64,000 nucleotides of DNA from Asaia krungthepensis NRIC 0535 (GTDB lineage Bacteria; Pseudomonadota; Alphaproteobacteria; Acetobacterales; Acetobacteraceae). The position numbers were made by a program, and so were the translations under genes. The notes beneath the pieces were generated by a model. The model was given only the letters and a program-made list of their open reading frames with translations. It was not told where the DNA came from and did no database searches. Positions 1 through 9,432 of the stretch are shown one piece after another (the first letter of the stretch is position 1; the number at the start of each line of letters is the position of its first letter). The DNA is taken from positions 62,001-126,000 of the forward strand of contig NZ_BAPV01000001.1 in NCBI RefSeq assembly GCF_025995175.1, given 5' to 3'.

Positions 1-1
1 C

Positions 2-949
2 CTGCTCGATCTGGTGCGCAAGCTCTCGGCAGAGGGGATTGCAATCGTCTTCGTGTCGCATCGTCTCGACGAGGTCTCTGCCATTGCCGAGCGTATCACG
101 GTGATGCGCGATGGACGGATGGTCGGCACATATGCTGCATCCGGTCTCGACCAGAGAACGCTGATCCATCTCATGACCGGTATCGAGATCGCGACCCATC
201 ATGCTCCCCGCGATTGCAGTGCTCGTCCCGCCCTGCTTGAAACCCGGCAGCTCACGCGCAAGGGCGAGTATGAGAATGTCTCGATCACCCTGCATGAGGG
301 CGAGGTTCTGGGCCTGACAGGCCTTTTGGGTGCCGGACGGACAGAATTTGCCCTCTCGCTTTTCGGCATGACCAGACCGGATTCCGGAACACTGCTCGTG
401 CATGGCCGGGAATGCCGTTTTCGGACCAATCAGGATGCTCTGGCAGCGGGTCTGGCTTATGTCTCTGAAGACAGACTCAATCTCGGGATCAACGCCGAGC
501 AATCCATCGTCGATAATCTCGATATTGCCGTTCTACCCCGCCTGGCCAATCGATTTGGTACCATCACCGATCGGGCGCGCGTGCAGCTTGCCGAGGACTG
601 GGTGGCGCGTCTGAATATCAAGGTCAATTCTGTTCAGGATGCCATCAACACCCTGTCGGGTGGCAACCAGCAGCGCGTCATTCTGGCACGCTGGCTTGCA
701 TCCCATCCCAAGATTCTCATCCTCGACAGTCCCACAGTGGGTGTGGACATCAAGAACAAGGAGGGGATCTACGCCCTGATCCGCGAATTGAGCGCCCAGG
801 GCGTGGGCATTCTCGTGATTTCGGACGAGATGATCGAGCTTTTCGCCACCTGTGATCGCATCCTGCATATGCGCAATGGCCGTATCGCGGGTGATTACTC
901 CCCGGCACACATCACCGAACAGGCGCTGGAGGCGCAGATCTATGCCTGA
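2..949 (+). CDS. Sugar ABC transporter ATP-binding protein (RbsA/MglA type), 5' truncated
   Basis: The C-terminal two thirds of a double-ATPase subunit that powers uptake of a sugar-like solute through the inner membrane; the reading frame is open at the left window edge, so the start lies outside. The visible part opens with the end of the first nucleotide-binding domain (H-loop SHRLDEV), followed by a complete second domain. That domain has a degenerate P-loop GLLGAGRT with Arg in place of the usual Lys, the signature LSGGNQQR, and the Walker B segment ILILDSPTVGVD. A non-canonical second P-loop is normal in RbsA-type proteins. The last 8 nt overlap the first permease gene, so the three genes are one operon. 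The substrate cannot be read from the sequence; the binding protein presumably lies upstream of the window. Confidence 0.93.
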   Translation: MLDLVRKLSAEGIAIVFVSHRLDEVSAIAERITVMRDGRMVGTYAASGLDQRTLIHLMTGIEIATHHAPRDCSARPALLETRQLTRKGEYENVSITLHEGEVLGLTGLLGAGRTEFALSLFGMTRPDSGTLLVHGRECRFRTNQDALAAGLAYVSEDRLNLGINAEQSIVDNLDIAVLPRLANRFGTITDRARVQLAEDWVARLNIKVNSVQDAINTLSGGNQQRVILARWLASHPKILILDSPTVGVDIKNKEGIYALIRELSAQGVGILVISDEMIELFATCDRILHMRNGRIAGDYSPAHITEQALEAQIYA

Positions 950-1961
950 TTTTGCCACGCTGCGCAGTAGGCCCGAGTTCTGGCTGGCCGGGGTGATCGT
1001 GATTTTATGTGCAGCCCTGTCCCTGTCGACGCCAAGCTTTCTCAGCCTGTCGAATTTCGTCGATCTGACCGAAAGCTACGCCGTGCAGGCCATCATGGCT
1101 ACGGGGCTTTTCGTCGTGCTCATCGCAGGGGGGATCGATATTTCCTTCGCGGCCACGGCTTCGGTGGCGCAATATGTCGCGGCTCTTCTGGCCACGCATT
1201 ATGGGCTCTCGCCCTTCCTCGTTATCCCCGCCGGGCTTGTCGTGGGAACGGGGCTCGGCTTTTTGAACGCCGCGCTGATCCATTATGCGCGTGTCAATTC
1301 CATCATTATCACCATCGCCACCATGAATGTGTATTTCGCCCTGCTGATGTATGCGACGGGCGGTCACTCCATCTATAACCTGCCCGAATGGTGGAGCGAG
1401 CGCGTCACCTTCCTGCAATTCGAGACATCCGGGGGCGATCTCATACGCATCACTTTGCCCATCGTGGTCATGGTGGTGTCGCTCCTGTTGTGCTGGGTCC
1501 TTCTTACCCTGTCCAGAACCGGCAGGCAGCTTTACGCCATGGGCGGCAATGCCGAGGCGGCGCGTCGCATCGGCCTGAATATCTCGAAGCTGCAGTTCTT
1601 TGCCTATGGCTTTGCCGGTTTCATGGCGGCTCTGGCGGGGCTGGTCCAGGCCAATCGCGTGGGTGAAGCCGTACCGAATGCGCTTTATGGCACGGAATTA
1701 TCGGTCCTTTCCGCCGCGGTTCTGGGCGGCGCATCGCTTCTGGGCGGCGTGGGGACGATCGGCGGGATCACGCTCGGTATCCTGCTGCTCGCCATCATCC
1801 AGAACGGGCTCAACCTGCTCGATATCTCGCCCTACTGCTTCGAGATCATCACGGGCGCGATCATTCTCGCCTCCACGACGCTCACTGCCCTTTCGGTCCA
1901 GAGCCGCAAGCGCTCCCGGCTTGTCGAGGAAGCGCCCATCCCGGAGCAAGCCCATGTCTGA
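942..1961 (+). CDS. Sugar ABC transporter permease (RbsC family), first of two
   Basis: Inner-membrane permease of about 339 residues with some ten hydrophobic segments, belonging to the branched-chain/ribose (BPD_transp_2) family. The ATG at 942 is chosen because it overlaps the ATPase stop by 8 nt and gives the usual family length; a longer open frame to 852 would lie inside the ATPase gene. The EAA-like cytoplasmic loop is visible as GGNAEAARRIGLN around residue 200. It is followed by the second permease with another 8-nt overlap, an arrangement (one ATPase, two different permeases) like the YtfR-YtfT-YjfF and LsrACD systems. Function as a simple-sugar importer is inferred; substrate unknown. 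Confidence 0.9.
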   Translation: MPDFATLRSRPEFWLAGVIVILCAALSLSTPSFLSLSNFVDLTESYAVQAIMATGLFVVLIAGGIDISFAATASVAQYVAALLATHYGLSPFLVIPAGLVVGTGLGFLNAALIHYARVNSIIITIATMNVYFALLMYATGGHSIYNLPEWWSERVTFLQFETSGGDLIRITLPIVVMVVSLLLCWVLLTLSRTGRQLYAMGGNAEAARRIGLNISKLQFFAYGFAGFMAALAGLVQANRVGEAVPNALYGTELSVLSAAVLGGASLLGGVGTIGGITLGILLLAIIQNGLNLLDISPYCFEIITGAIILASTTLTALSVQSRKRSRLVEEAPIPEQAHV

Positions 1962-2991
1962 AAATCTGCCCGTGACCGGCAATAAGACAGGACATTCCGC
2001 CTCCATGACCGATCTTGCCGCTCCGTTCCGGCGGCTGTTTCCTGCGCGTGTGTCGGGGCAGGCTCTGGCCGCGCTGGCGCTCGCCATCGGGTTCAGCCTC
2101 ATCGTGCCCGGGTTTTTCAGCCTCGGCTCCATGCGCTCCATGATGTTCCAGCTCCCGCAGCTCGGTCTTCTGGCGCTGGCCATGGCGATCCCCATGATGT
2201 CGGGCGGGTTGAATCTGGCCATCATCGCGATTGCCAATGCCTGTGGCCTCGCCATGGTGACGGTGCTCGGCCATCTGCCTTTGGCGGGCCATGGCACGGG
2301 CTATGTCGGGTTCTGCATCGTGATCGTTCTCATGGTGGGGGCGGTGCTGGGGACGGCACTGGGCGGCGTGACCGGATGGCTGATCGTGCGGACGAAAGTC
2401 CATCCCATTCTGGTCACGCTGGGGATCATGTCGATTGTCGAGGGCACGAGCATCTGGCTGACGCGTGGTGAGGTGGTGTCGGGACTGCCTGCCCTTTATG
2501 GTCAGATCGGCAATGCCTCGCTGGCGCAGATACCGCTGGCCTTCCTCGCCTTTCTGGCGGTGGCGGGCGTGGTGCACCTTCTGCTTCAGCATACGGCTTT
2601 CGGGATTTCGATCCGCATGATCGGGTCGAATGCGCTCGCCACACGCTATTCGGCGGTCGATGTCGACCGCGTAACGATCAGGATATACGCGCTTTCGGGT
2701 TTCCTGTGCTTCTGCGCTGCCTGCCTGATGCTGGCGCGATTTAATTCGGCCAGCGCGGCTTATGCCAAATCCTATCTGCTGGTCACGGTTCTGGCCGCTG
2801 TTCTGGGCGGAGTCGATCCTAATGGCGGTTTCGGACGGGTGACAGGGCTGGTTCTGGCCATGATCATGCTTCAGCTGATTGCGACCGGGTTCAATCTGCT
2901 CGGCTTCAGCGATTATCTGACGCTCGCCATCTGGGGGCTGGTGCTGATCGGGGTGGCCTGTGCCCAGTCCATGGTTAAAAAGAGGCGCTGA
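1954..2991 (+). CDS. Sugar ABC transporter permease (RbsC family), second of two
   Basis: Second RbsC-type permease, about 345 residues, with a long polar N-terminus (about 45 residues) before the first membrane helix. The ATG at 1954 overlaps the preceding stop by 8 nt. The family loop is visible as MIGSNALATRYSAVDV. It probably forms a heterodimeric channel with the preceding permease. The gene ends 30 nt before a hairpin shared with the convergent M20 gene, marking the end of the operon. Sequence divergence from the first permease suggests an old duplication rather than a recent one. Confidence 0.9.
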   Translation: MSENLPVTGNKTGHSASMTDLAAPFRRLFPARVSGQALAALALAIGFSLIVPGFFSLGSMRSMMFQLPQLGLLALAMAIPMMSGGLNLAIIAIANACGLAMVTVLGHLPLAGHGTGYVGFCIVIVLMVGAVLGTALGGVTGWLIVRTKVHPILVTLGIMSIVEGTSIWLTRGEVVSGLPALYGQIGNASLAQIPLAFLAFLAVAGVVHLLLQHTAFGISIRMIGSNALATRYSAVDVDRVTIRIYALSGFLCFCAACLMLARFNSASAAYAKSYLLVTVLAAVLGGVDPNGGFGRVTGLVLAMIMLQLIATGFNLLGFSDYLTLAIWGLVLIGVACAQSMVKKRR

Positions 2992-3021
2992 GAGCGCCCC
3001 TTGACGACCTGAATCCTTAAA

Positions 3022-3050
3022 AGGGCGGCGGCTCTTACCCCGACCGCCCT
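3022..3050. terminator. Bidirectional terminator between convergent operons
   Basis: Stem AGGGCGG-CGG pairs with CCG-A-CCGCCCT across an 8-nt loop. A T-rich run (GGGTTTTATT) follows on the plus strand and CTTTTAAGG follows on the minus strand. It sits between the 3' ends of the permease and the M20 amidohydrolase, so it can end both transcripts. Confidence 0.65.
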
Positions 3051-3057
3051 GAGGGTT

Positions 3058-4470
3058 TTATTCGTTATCGGCAGAGGGCATGGTTTCCGCCGGAATGAGC
3101 GACACATAAGGCTGAACTGCCAGACGCGCCGCGTGATCGGCCTTCGCCGCTTCGAGCAACTCCGGATTGGTCGCAAGGTCGAGCCCGGTCAGGGCCATGA
3201 TCTTCGCAACATGCACCATGCCCTTATGTGCCACCGCAGACTGCCCCTGGGCGGTCATTTGCCAGGAATGAAGCTGGGTACCGATAGCGCAGGTTGCGCC
3301 GAGCGCCTGAACGGTGGGCACGGTCCAGCTCACATCGCCCACATCGGTCGAGCCGAGAGACGAGCGATTGCCCCCGGCAGGCAGAACAAAATCGGCGAGC
3401 GGCTTGTCGAGATCGGGTCTGGTCCCGGCGTGATGAAAGGCGGCGATGATGTCGCTTTTGGGGAAGGTAGCCTGCATTTTTCGGGCGAAATCGCGGTCAG
3501 CCTCATCGAATGGCGGCGGTCCAAGACGCTCGACATGACCCTGCATGGCGGCTTCGAGCGGGGGGCAGGGCAGGATATTGGCCATGGCGCTGATCACGCG
3601 CTCTTCCACCTGTGTTTCGGTCATCAGCGCGGCACCCTGGGCAATCTTGCGTACACGCTCCGTCAGCGGCACCAGATCGGCCAGATCGAGCGTCCGTACC
3701 ACGTAGCGTATGGTGGTTTTCGCCTGCACGACGTTGGGCGCAGCGCCACCTGCATCGAGATAGGCGTAGTGAATGCGCGAACTGGGCAGCATGTGCTCGC
3801 GCAGATAATTGACCCCCACATTCATGAGCTCTGCCGCATCAAGCGCGGACCGCCCCAGAAAAGGGGCAGCCGCAGCATGGGCGGCTTTGCCGGTGAAGGT
3901 GAAATCGAGACGGATATTGGCGAGAGAGGAGGGGGGGAACACGCCGGTGAAAAACAGCGGATGCCAGGAGATCGCGGCATCGACATCATCGAACACGCCT
4001 TCACGCACCATGAAGGCCTTGCCTGCGCCGCCTTCCTCGGCGGGGCACCCATAATAGCGCACGCGCCCCGGCAGATCATGCGCGGCAAGGAAGTTCTTCA
4101 ATGCCGTGGCAGCGAGCAGCGCGGCGGAGCCCAGCAGATTATGGCCGCAGGCATGGCCATTCCCATTGCCGGGAAGCGGGGTGTGTTCCATGACCCCGGC
4201 GGCATTGGTCAGGTCGGGGAGTGCATCATACTCGCCCAGAAAGGCGATGACGGGTCCATCCTGGCCGGCCTCACCCATGACGGCTGTGGGCATGCCGGCT
4301 ACGTTGCGTGTGACGCGAAACCCTTCTTCAGCCAGTTTCTCGGTATGGAGCGCACAGGAGCGGACTTCCTCGAAATTGGTCTCGGGCACTTCCCATACTG
4401 CATCGCTGAGCGCGATCAGGCTTGAAGCGCGGTCATCGACAAAGGAGAGGATGGCATCGGTGTTTTTCAT
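3058..4470 (-). CDS. M20 family amidohydrolase, AbgB-like
   Basis: Metal-dependent peptidase/amidohydrolase of about 470 residues, closest in motif layout to subunit B of p-aminobenzoyl-glutamate hydrolase. Visible motifs are GEYDALP near residue 80, the metal ligand block GHACGHN near 105, PAEEGGAGK near 145, and the HAAAAP dimerisation/lid region. The start is placed at the ATG at 4470, preceded by AAGGA; a longer frame to 4539 has only non-family residues. It is the last gene of a minus-strand set after a TonB receptor and an MFS permease, so the substrate is probably a small amide taken up by those two. No signal peptide is seen, so the enzyme is cytoplasmic. Exact substrate is unknown. 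Confidence 0.9.
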   Translation of the reverse strand: MKNTDAILSFVDDRASSLIALSDAVWEVPETNFEEVRSCALHTEKLAEEGFRVTRNVAGMPTAVMGEAGQDGPVIAFLGEYDALPDLTNAAGVMEHTPLPGNGNGHACGHNLLGSAALLAATALKNFLAAHDLPGRVRYYGCPAEEGGAGKAFMVREGVFDDVDAAISWHPLFFTGVFPPSSLANIRLDFTFTGKAAHAAAAPFLGRSALDAAELMNVGVNYLREHMLPSSRIHYAYLDAGGAAPNVVQAKTTIRYVVRTLDLADLVPLTERVRKIAQGAALMTETQVEERVISAMANILPCPPLEAAMQGHVERLGPPPFDEADRDFARKMQATFPKSDIIAAFHHAGTRPDLDKPLADFVLPAGGNRSSLGSTDVGDVSWTVPTVQALGATCAIGTQLHSWQMTAQGQSAVAHKGMVHVAKIMALTGLDLATNPELLEAAKADHAARLAVQPYVSLIPAETMPSADNE

Positions 4471-4568
4471 GAGAAGAAGATCCTTGTCGGCGGAAGAGGA
4501 GAGCAGGCCCAGCGCGCGCGGAGGAGCGCGCTCAGGCAATGTCAGGAGGCCATGTTAGCTGGGGGATG

Positions 4569-5864
4569 TCACAAGGCGCGGTCGGGCAGGGGGGAAAAGG
4601 CGCCTGGGCGATGCTCTGGCTTCATGAGGTGCCGCAGTCCTAGATAGGCCAGAAGCGAGAGGGGCGTCAGCACACCGATCATCCAGGCAGGCACCATGGC
4701 ATCATGGAAACGGGCGATCAGCAACACGGTAATCGGCTGTGTCAGGCCGCCGAAAACCGAGACGGCGACGGCATAGACGAGGCCAAAGATAAAGGCGCGG
4801 CTATGGTCGGGGATAGCGTCGAACAGCAGGCGCCATACGGGGGCGATGAGCAACCCCGAGGAGAGAAAGATCGTGACGTTCAGGCCTATCTGGGTCCAGA
4901 GCCCCGGATAGGTGATGGAAAGCCCATAATAGACCATGCAGAGCGGCGTGCCGAGGAGCGAAACCCAGAGCACGAAACGCATCGGATCGGGATTGCGATT
5001 GGCGATACGCATCCCGGCGATGACCGCCGTGACGCCGCAGATCAGGCCGATGGTCATGGCGAACATGGCGATACCGGGCGGCAGATGCAGCACCGCAATG
5101 GCATAGCTGACACCGAATGTGCGCAGGTAATTGGTGATGGTCCCGCAAATGATCAGTGCGAAGACCAGCAGGATTTTGGGCGTGACCAGCAGGCGCAGCG
5201 TTGCGCCGAAAGGATGGGGCTCATGCTGTGCCGTATGGGCGGCGGGAATTTGCTGACGGAGCCAGAATCCGAACGGGAGTATGGCAACGCCGATGACAAA
5301 CGGCACGCGCCAGCCCCAGCTGTAAAGCGCATCATGGGAAAGGACGAGCGAGAGAATCAGCCCGAAAATGACCGCCACCAGCATGCCGAGGATCTGCGTC
5401 ACATATTGCATGATGCTGATAATGCCGCCTTTGCCGGGCGGAGCGGCATCGTAGAGCATGGCGGTGGCCGGTCCGACCTCGCCACCATCGGAAAAGCCCT
5501 GCATCATGCGCGCCAGAACGATCATGAAGGGGGCGACAATGCCAAGCCAGCCTGCCGGCGGGGTGGCGGCCAGAAGCAGGGAGCCCACTGCCATGATGGC
5601 AAAAGTCAGCATGAGCGCGGCCTGATGGCCATGGCGTCTGGCATAGATACCGACGCAGAACGCGCCCAGAGGCCGCAGGAAAAAACCGGCACCGAAGGTA
5701 ATGAGCGCATCGAACAGACCGGCCAGACCGCTCGTATTTGGGAAGAAGGCTCTCGCGATCATGGGCGCGAAAAACGCATAAGCCATGAAATTATAGAACT
5801 CGAGAAAATTCCCGACACAGGCGGCCATGATGATCCGCTTCCTGTCCTGTTCCGATCCTGTCAT
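4569..5864 (-). CDS. MFS transporter, metabolite:H+ symporter (MHS) family
   Basis: Inner-membrane carrier of about 431 residues with 12 predicted helices. The N-terminal GNFLEFYNFMAYAFF, the loop FLRPLGAFCVGIYARRHG and RMMQGFSDGGEVG are typical of the MHS subfamily (citrate, proline/betaine, tricarballylate, shikimate carriers). The start at 5864 has AAGGA 11 nt upstream; an extended frame to 6029 would run into the TonB receptor gene. It lies 29 nt after the TonB receptor stop and 98 nt before the M20 gene, implying co-transcription and import of the same compound across the inner membrane. The ligand is not evident. Confidence 0.9.
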   Translation of the reverse strand: MTGSEQDRKRIIMAACVGNFLEFYNFMAYAFFAPMIARAFFPNTSGLAGLFDALITFGAGFFLRPLGAFCVGIYARRHGHQAALMLTFAIMAVGSLLLAATPPAGWLGIVAPFMIVLARMMQGFSDGGEVGPATAMLYDAAPPGKGGIISIMQYVTQILGMLVAVIFGLILSLVLSHDALYSWGWRVPFVIGVAILPFGFWLRQQIPAAHTAQHEPHPFGATLRLLVTPKILLVFALIICGTITNYLRTFGVSYAIAVLHLPPGIAMFAMTIGLICGVTAVIAGMRIANRNPDPMRFVLWVSLLGTPLCMVYYGLSITYPGLWTQIGLNVTIFLSSGLLIAPVWRLLFDAIPDHSRAFIFGLVYAVAVSVFGGLTQPITVLLIARFHDAMVPAWMIGVLTPLSLLAYLGLRHLMKPEHRPGAFSPLPDRAL

Positions 5865-5893
5865 GGCGTCTCTTTCCTTGCGGGTGGGGGCGT

Positions 5894-8338
5894 TCAGTAG
5901 GTCAGGCCGATCCGGCCGCCGATAAAACGCGGCGGGCCGGGAATACGGAAATACGTCGTGGTCGATTGCGAACTCGTGGTGAAATACTCCCTGTTCAGGA
6001 TATTCGACGCATAGAGCGTCGCTGTCCACGGTCCTTTGAGCGGATGCACAGTGAGATGCGCGCCGAGCAGGAAATAGGCCGGAAGCTGATAGGGACCGGT
6101 GCCGCCCGGCACCATGGATTGCGCGGATCGGAAATTCCAGTCGATCCCGGCCTCGCCTTCATAGCGCTTGAGGAAGGCGATGCGATAATCGCCGGAGCCA
6201 TTAAGGGTCAGTTTCGGGTTCATGCCTTCTGTACCGGCATAATCGGTGTAGATGGGCGCCCATATGCCCGTGCGCGCGTATTGGGCATTGACGGCGGCAG
6301 CGTTGATGGCCTGGAAACGCTGGTATTTGCTGCGCAGATAGCCGAAATTCTGCGTCAGGTAGACATGGCGTATCGGATTGATTTCGGTATTGAACTCAAT
6401 CCCCCAGATCTCGGATTTGGGGATGTTGTCGAAGCGCCCGAGAGGACCATAGCTGGGCACGACATAGGTGCCGAGATATTGCTGGTCGTGATAATCGTAA
6501 TAAAAGGCGGCTGCATTGAGCCGGAAACGATTGGGAATGAGATCGGCCTTGAAGCCGAGTTCATAGGCCAGCACGGTTTCGGGTTTGAACGGGTCGAGCT
6601 GTCCCTGCACCACCGTGTTATTGGCGGTCATACCGCCCGGCTTCATGCCCCGGCTGACCTTAAAATAGGTCATGACGTCTTTCGTGGCCTGAAATTGCAG
6701 GCCCAGCGTGCCGGCAAACTGGTTCATGTTGGACCCGGTAGACTGGAACTGTAGGGAGCGCCGTCCGAACTGGACCGTACGCAGATCCAGCAATTGTCGG
6801 TCATCTGCCTCATGGGTCAGACCGCCGATCAGCGTCAGGCGATAGGGCAGCTTGTACGCCAGATGCACGAATTGCGAGAATGTCTGCTGGTTCTGGCCGA
6901 AGGATGTTTCCTGAAGATAGCCGCGTGTGGGCACGTAATCGGTGAAATCGAAAAAGGATTGCTGCGTCATGCGCACACGGTCGTAATAGGCACCGATCAC
7001 CCAGTCGAGCGGCCGGTTCTTGCGTGATTCCAGACGCAGTTCCTGCGAGAAGCTGTTGGCAACGATATTGCGGTAGTTATCGCCCGTGGCCCAGAGCGTG
7101 CCATCCTGATCGGTATATTCGCCCACGCGCTCGGTTTCGAAGGCGCTGATGCTCCTGAGCGTCGCAAAGCCGAAATCATGCGACGCCTTGAGATCGGCCC
7201 CCCACATCGTATTATGCTCGCTGGGCTTCAGATTAGCCGGGCGGCCGATCAATCTGGCGAGACGCGTATTATAACCCCATTGGGCCTGCTGGTAGGTGAG
7301 TGACGGGTAGGGGCGGCTTGGCAGGAAATTCACGACGGGTTTGGCTGCGACGACCTCGGAATCATCCTGGACCCAATGCCCGCTCAGCATGATTTCCGTA
7401 TGCTCTTCCGGCCGCCAACGCAGTTTGGCGCGCAACGCGCCCAGATTTGCATCCCCCAGATGGGCGCCATTGCTCGGATTGGTCTGCCAGCCGCCACCTT
7501 GCATGGTCTGCCCCGCGATCCTGAAGCTGAGCTTGTCTGTCACGATCGGACCGGACACAAAAAGATTGGTGCGGCTGCGGGCGTAGGAGGCAATATCCTG
7601 TGAAACCCCGCCATGCCAGTCATCGGTCGGGTCATTGGTATGAAATGCCACCTCTCCCCCTGTATCCGCCTGGCCATGAGAAAAACCGACCGGCCCGGGC
7701 TCGACAGCCGCGCCGGCGATATCGAACATCATGCCGGACGCCATGCGCGCCAGGGGATAGGCGACGTCGTCATAATAGACGAGAACCGAGGACATGTTGT
7801 TCTGGGTGTAGTCGTTCAGCCCTATGCCGCGCAGGAAGAAATTGGTCGTGCCTGTGCCGTTCACGCTCTGAACGGTCAGGTTTGGGGCCACACGGGGCAG
7901 ATCGAGCAAAGACACCACTCCCTGACGCGTCAGGGTCTCGGCCGTAATATGGGTGGTGGCATCGGCTTCATGCTGGGCTGCGGTAAAATGGAAGCGCCGT
8001 CGTGCTGTGGTGACCGTCAGCGTTTCGGAGCCGCTTTTCATTGCCCCGGGACGTGATGCCCTAAGACGCGGTGCCCCGGGACGTGATGTCGCGTCCCGTG
8101 CGCTGCGGTTTCGTGACGATGCAGGGGCTGAGGCATGGCTGTATGCCCAGGTCGCCGGAGAGGCATGCCGCGAAAGCGCCTTGCGCGCTCCGTGCCCGCC
8201 TCCGGCAGAAGCAGCCTGAGTCTCAGCCTGGGCCTGAAAGCCGAGAGCTGGTGTCAAGGCCGTCGCTATCAACAAAAAGAAGGATGAACGGCACCACAGG
8301 GCCTTTTGGCGCGTCTGGAATGGCTTGTCTGTCATCAT
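5894..8338 (-). CDS. TonB-dependent outer-membrane receptor
   Basis: Receptor of 814 residues. A signal peptide ends near residue 38 (FQAQA), followed by a Ser/Ala/Arg-rich linker to about residue 103. A TonB-box-like ETLTV comes next, then the plug (LLDLPRVAPNLTVQSV...FFLRGIG) and a C-terminal 22-strand barrel ending in an aromatic residue (GGRIGLTY). Two adjacent ATGs (8338 and 8335) follow AGGA; the second has the better spacing. There is no N-terminal STN signalling domain, so no sigma/anti-sigma partner is expected. It heads an operon with an MFS permease and an AbgB-like amidohydrolase and is divergent from a LysR regulator, suggesting active uptake of an organic substrate rather than only iron chelates. 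Confidence 0.92.
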   Translation of the reverse strand: MMTDKPFQTRQKALWCRSSFFLLIATALTPALGFQAQAETQAASAGGGHGARKALSRHASPATWAYSHASAPASSRNRSARDATSRPGAPRLRASRPGAMKSGSETLTVTTARRRFHFTAAQHEADATTHITAETLTRQGVVSLLDLPRVAPNLTVQSVNGTGTTNFFLRGIGLNDYTQNNMSSVLVYYDDVAYPLARMASGMMFDIAGAAVEPGPVGFSHGQADTGGEVAFHTNDPTDDWHGGVSQDIASYARSRTNLFVSGPIVTDKLSFRIAGQTMQGGGWQTNPSNGAHLGDANLGALRAKLRWRPEEHTEIMLSGHWVQDDSEVVAAKPVVNFLPSRPYPSLTYQQAQWGYNTRLARLIGRPANLKPSEHNTMWGADLKASHDFGFATLRSISAFETERVGEYTDQDGTLWATGDNYRNIVANSFSQELRLESRKNRPLDWVIGAYYDRVRMTQQSFFDFTDYVPTRGYLQETSFGQNQQTFSQFVHLAYKLPYRLTLIGGLTHEADDRQLLDLRTVQFGRRSLQFQSTGSNMNQFAGTLGLQFQATKDVMTYFKVSRGMKPGGMTANNTVVQGQLDPFKPETVLAYELGFKADLIPNRFRLNAAAFYYDYHDQQYLGTYVVPSYGPLGRFDNIPKSEIWGIEFNTEINPIRHVYLTQNFGYLRSKYQRFQAINAAAVNAQYARTGIWAPIYTDYAGTEGMNPKLTLNGSGDYRIAFLKRYEGEAGIDWNFRSAQSMVPGGTGPYQLPAYFLLGAHLTVHPLKGPWTATLYASNILNREYFTTSSQSTTTYFRIPGPPRFIGGRIGLTY

Positions 8339-8422
8339 GCTTCCTGCCGGTTATTATTAGTGCAGGCGGCGGTAACACCTGCCGCCCTGCGCGGGCTGTA
8401 GGAAAATAATGAAATCAAAACG

Positions 8423-8441
8423 TTTCGTTATAGAAGCGAAA
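8423..8441. promoter_or_regulatory. Candidate LysR operator (TTTCG-N9-CGAAA)
   Basis: An interrupted inverted repeat, TTTCG then nine bases then CGAAA, in the 152-bp divergent region between the TonB receptor and the LysR gene. The geometry is compatible with a LysR-type T-N11-A box. Binding is inferred from position and symmetry only. Confidence 0.4.
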
Positions 8442-8490
8442 TAAGGTTATGCTGCGTCAACCGTCTGGTTGTCGAAGGAGCGGGCAGGGC

Positions 8491-9432
8491 ATGGTGACTG
8501 GATCGAGGCTGCATCGTCAGCTCAAGCTGCGCCATCTGCATTTGCTGGAAATGCTGAATGCGACGCGCAGCATGCGCCTGACCGCACAGAGACTGAACAT
8601 CTCACCCGCCGCTGTCTCGAAATCCTGCATCGAGATCGAGGCCCTGCTCGGTCAGCGCCTGTTCGAGCGTGTGCATGGCCGTCTTGTGCCCCTGCCAGGA
8701 CTCGAGCGTGTCTTGCTGGCAGCACGGCGGATCGATCATGAATTGCAGGCGCTGAGTGAGGATTTCGTGCGTGAGACGGCCCTGCTGCATGGCAAGGTCC
8801 GTATTGGCTTGCAGGCTCCGATGCTGGAGAGACCGCTTATCGCGTGGGTGTCGCGCATGAAGCGCGAGCAGCCCTTCCTCACTGTAAGTATCGAATATGG
8901 CATGCGTCAGCGTCTGCTCGATGACCTGCATGCCAGCAGGCTCGATATGGTGGCGATCAACCTCCTCGGGGTCTCCGTCTCGGGACGGTTCGAAACCCGG
9001 ACGCTCTGTCTGGAGCATTGTCTGATTCAGGCCGATGGCGCGTTACTGACCGTCTCGGAGGTGCTGGATAACTGGGTCCATTATGTGGATCGCACCTGGC
9101 TGTTGCCCGTCAAGGGCATGGCGATGCGCGACCGCCTGGATCAGGTTTTACAGGCGCGAAGTCTGCCGCTGCCGGACAGGTTGATTGAAATCAGTGTGCC
9201 TCACAGGCTCGAAGAGTTGCGTAGCGCCTGTGATGCGGTGGCTCTGGTGCCGGTATCGTTACTTTCAGAGGCGCAGCATGCGCGTCTCCCGGTTCTGGAT
9301 GGAGGATTGCCGGGGGATGATTTCTTCATGGAGCATGGGATTGCCTGGGCGAGGGGTATCGAACGTACCGCGCCGGTTGCCTATGCTCTGTCGGTGATGT
9401 CGAGCCTGCCCGAACCCTATGGCGTTTCCTGA
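8491..9432 (+). CDS. LysR family transcriptional regulator
   Basis: DNA-binding regulator of about 313 residues. The N-terminal winged helix-turn-helix (MRLTAQRLNISPAAVSKSC, residues about 27-45) is followed by a LysR substrate-binding domain. The ATG at 8491 is chosen because AAGGAG lies 10 nt upstream; an in-frame ATG at 8449 is possible but has no ribosome site. It is transcribed away from the TonB receptor/MFS/M20 operon and probably controls it in response to the imported compound, as is usual for this arrangement. The protein departs slightly from the common HTH in having a Cys after the recognition helix (SKSCIEIE). Confidence 0.9.
   Translation: MVTGSRLHRQLKLRHLHLLEMLNATRSMRLTAQRLNISPAAVSKSCIEIEALLGQRLFERVHGRLVPLPGLERVLLAARRIDHELQALSEDFVRETALLHGKVRIGLQAPMLERPLIAWVSRMKREQPFLTVSIEYGMRQRLLDDLHASRLDMVAINLLGVSVSGRFETRTLCLEHCLIQADGALLTVSEVLDNWVHYVDRTWLLPVKGMAMRDRLDQVLQARSLPLPDRLIEISVPHRLEELRSACDAVALVPVSLLSEAQHARLPVLDGGLPGDDFFMEHGIAWARGIERTAPVAYALSVMSSLPEPYGVS

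Noticed and set aside
3133-5900. Long plus-strand open frames (430 and 398 codons) opposite the M20 and MFS genes
   Set aside because: Both lie exactly over genes with strong family motifs on the minus strand and show no motif themselves.
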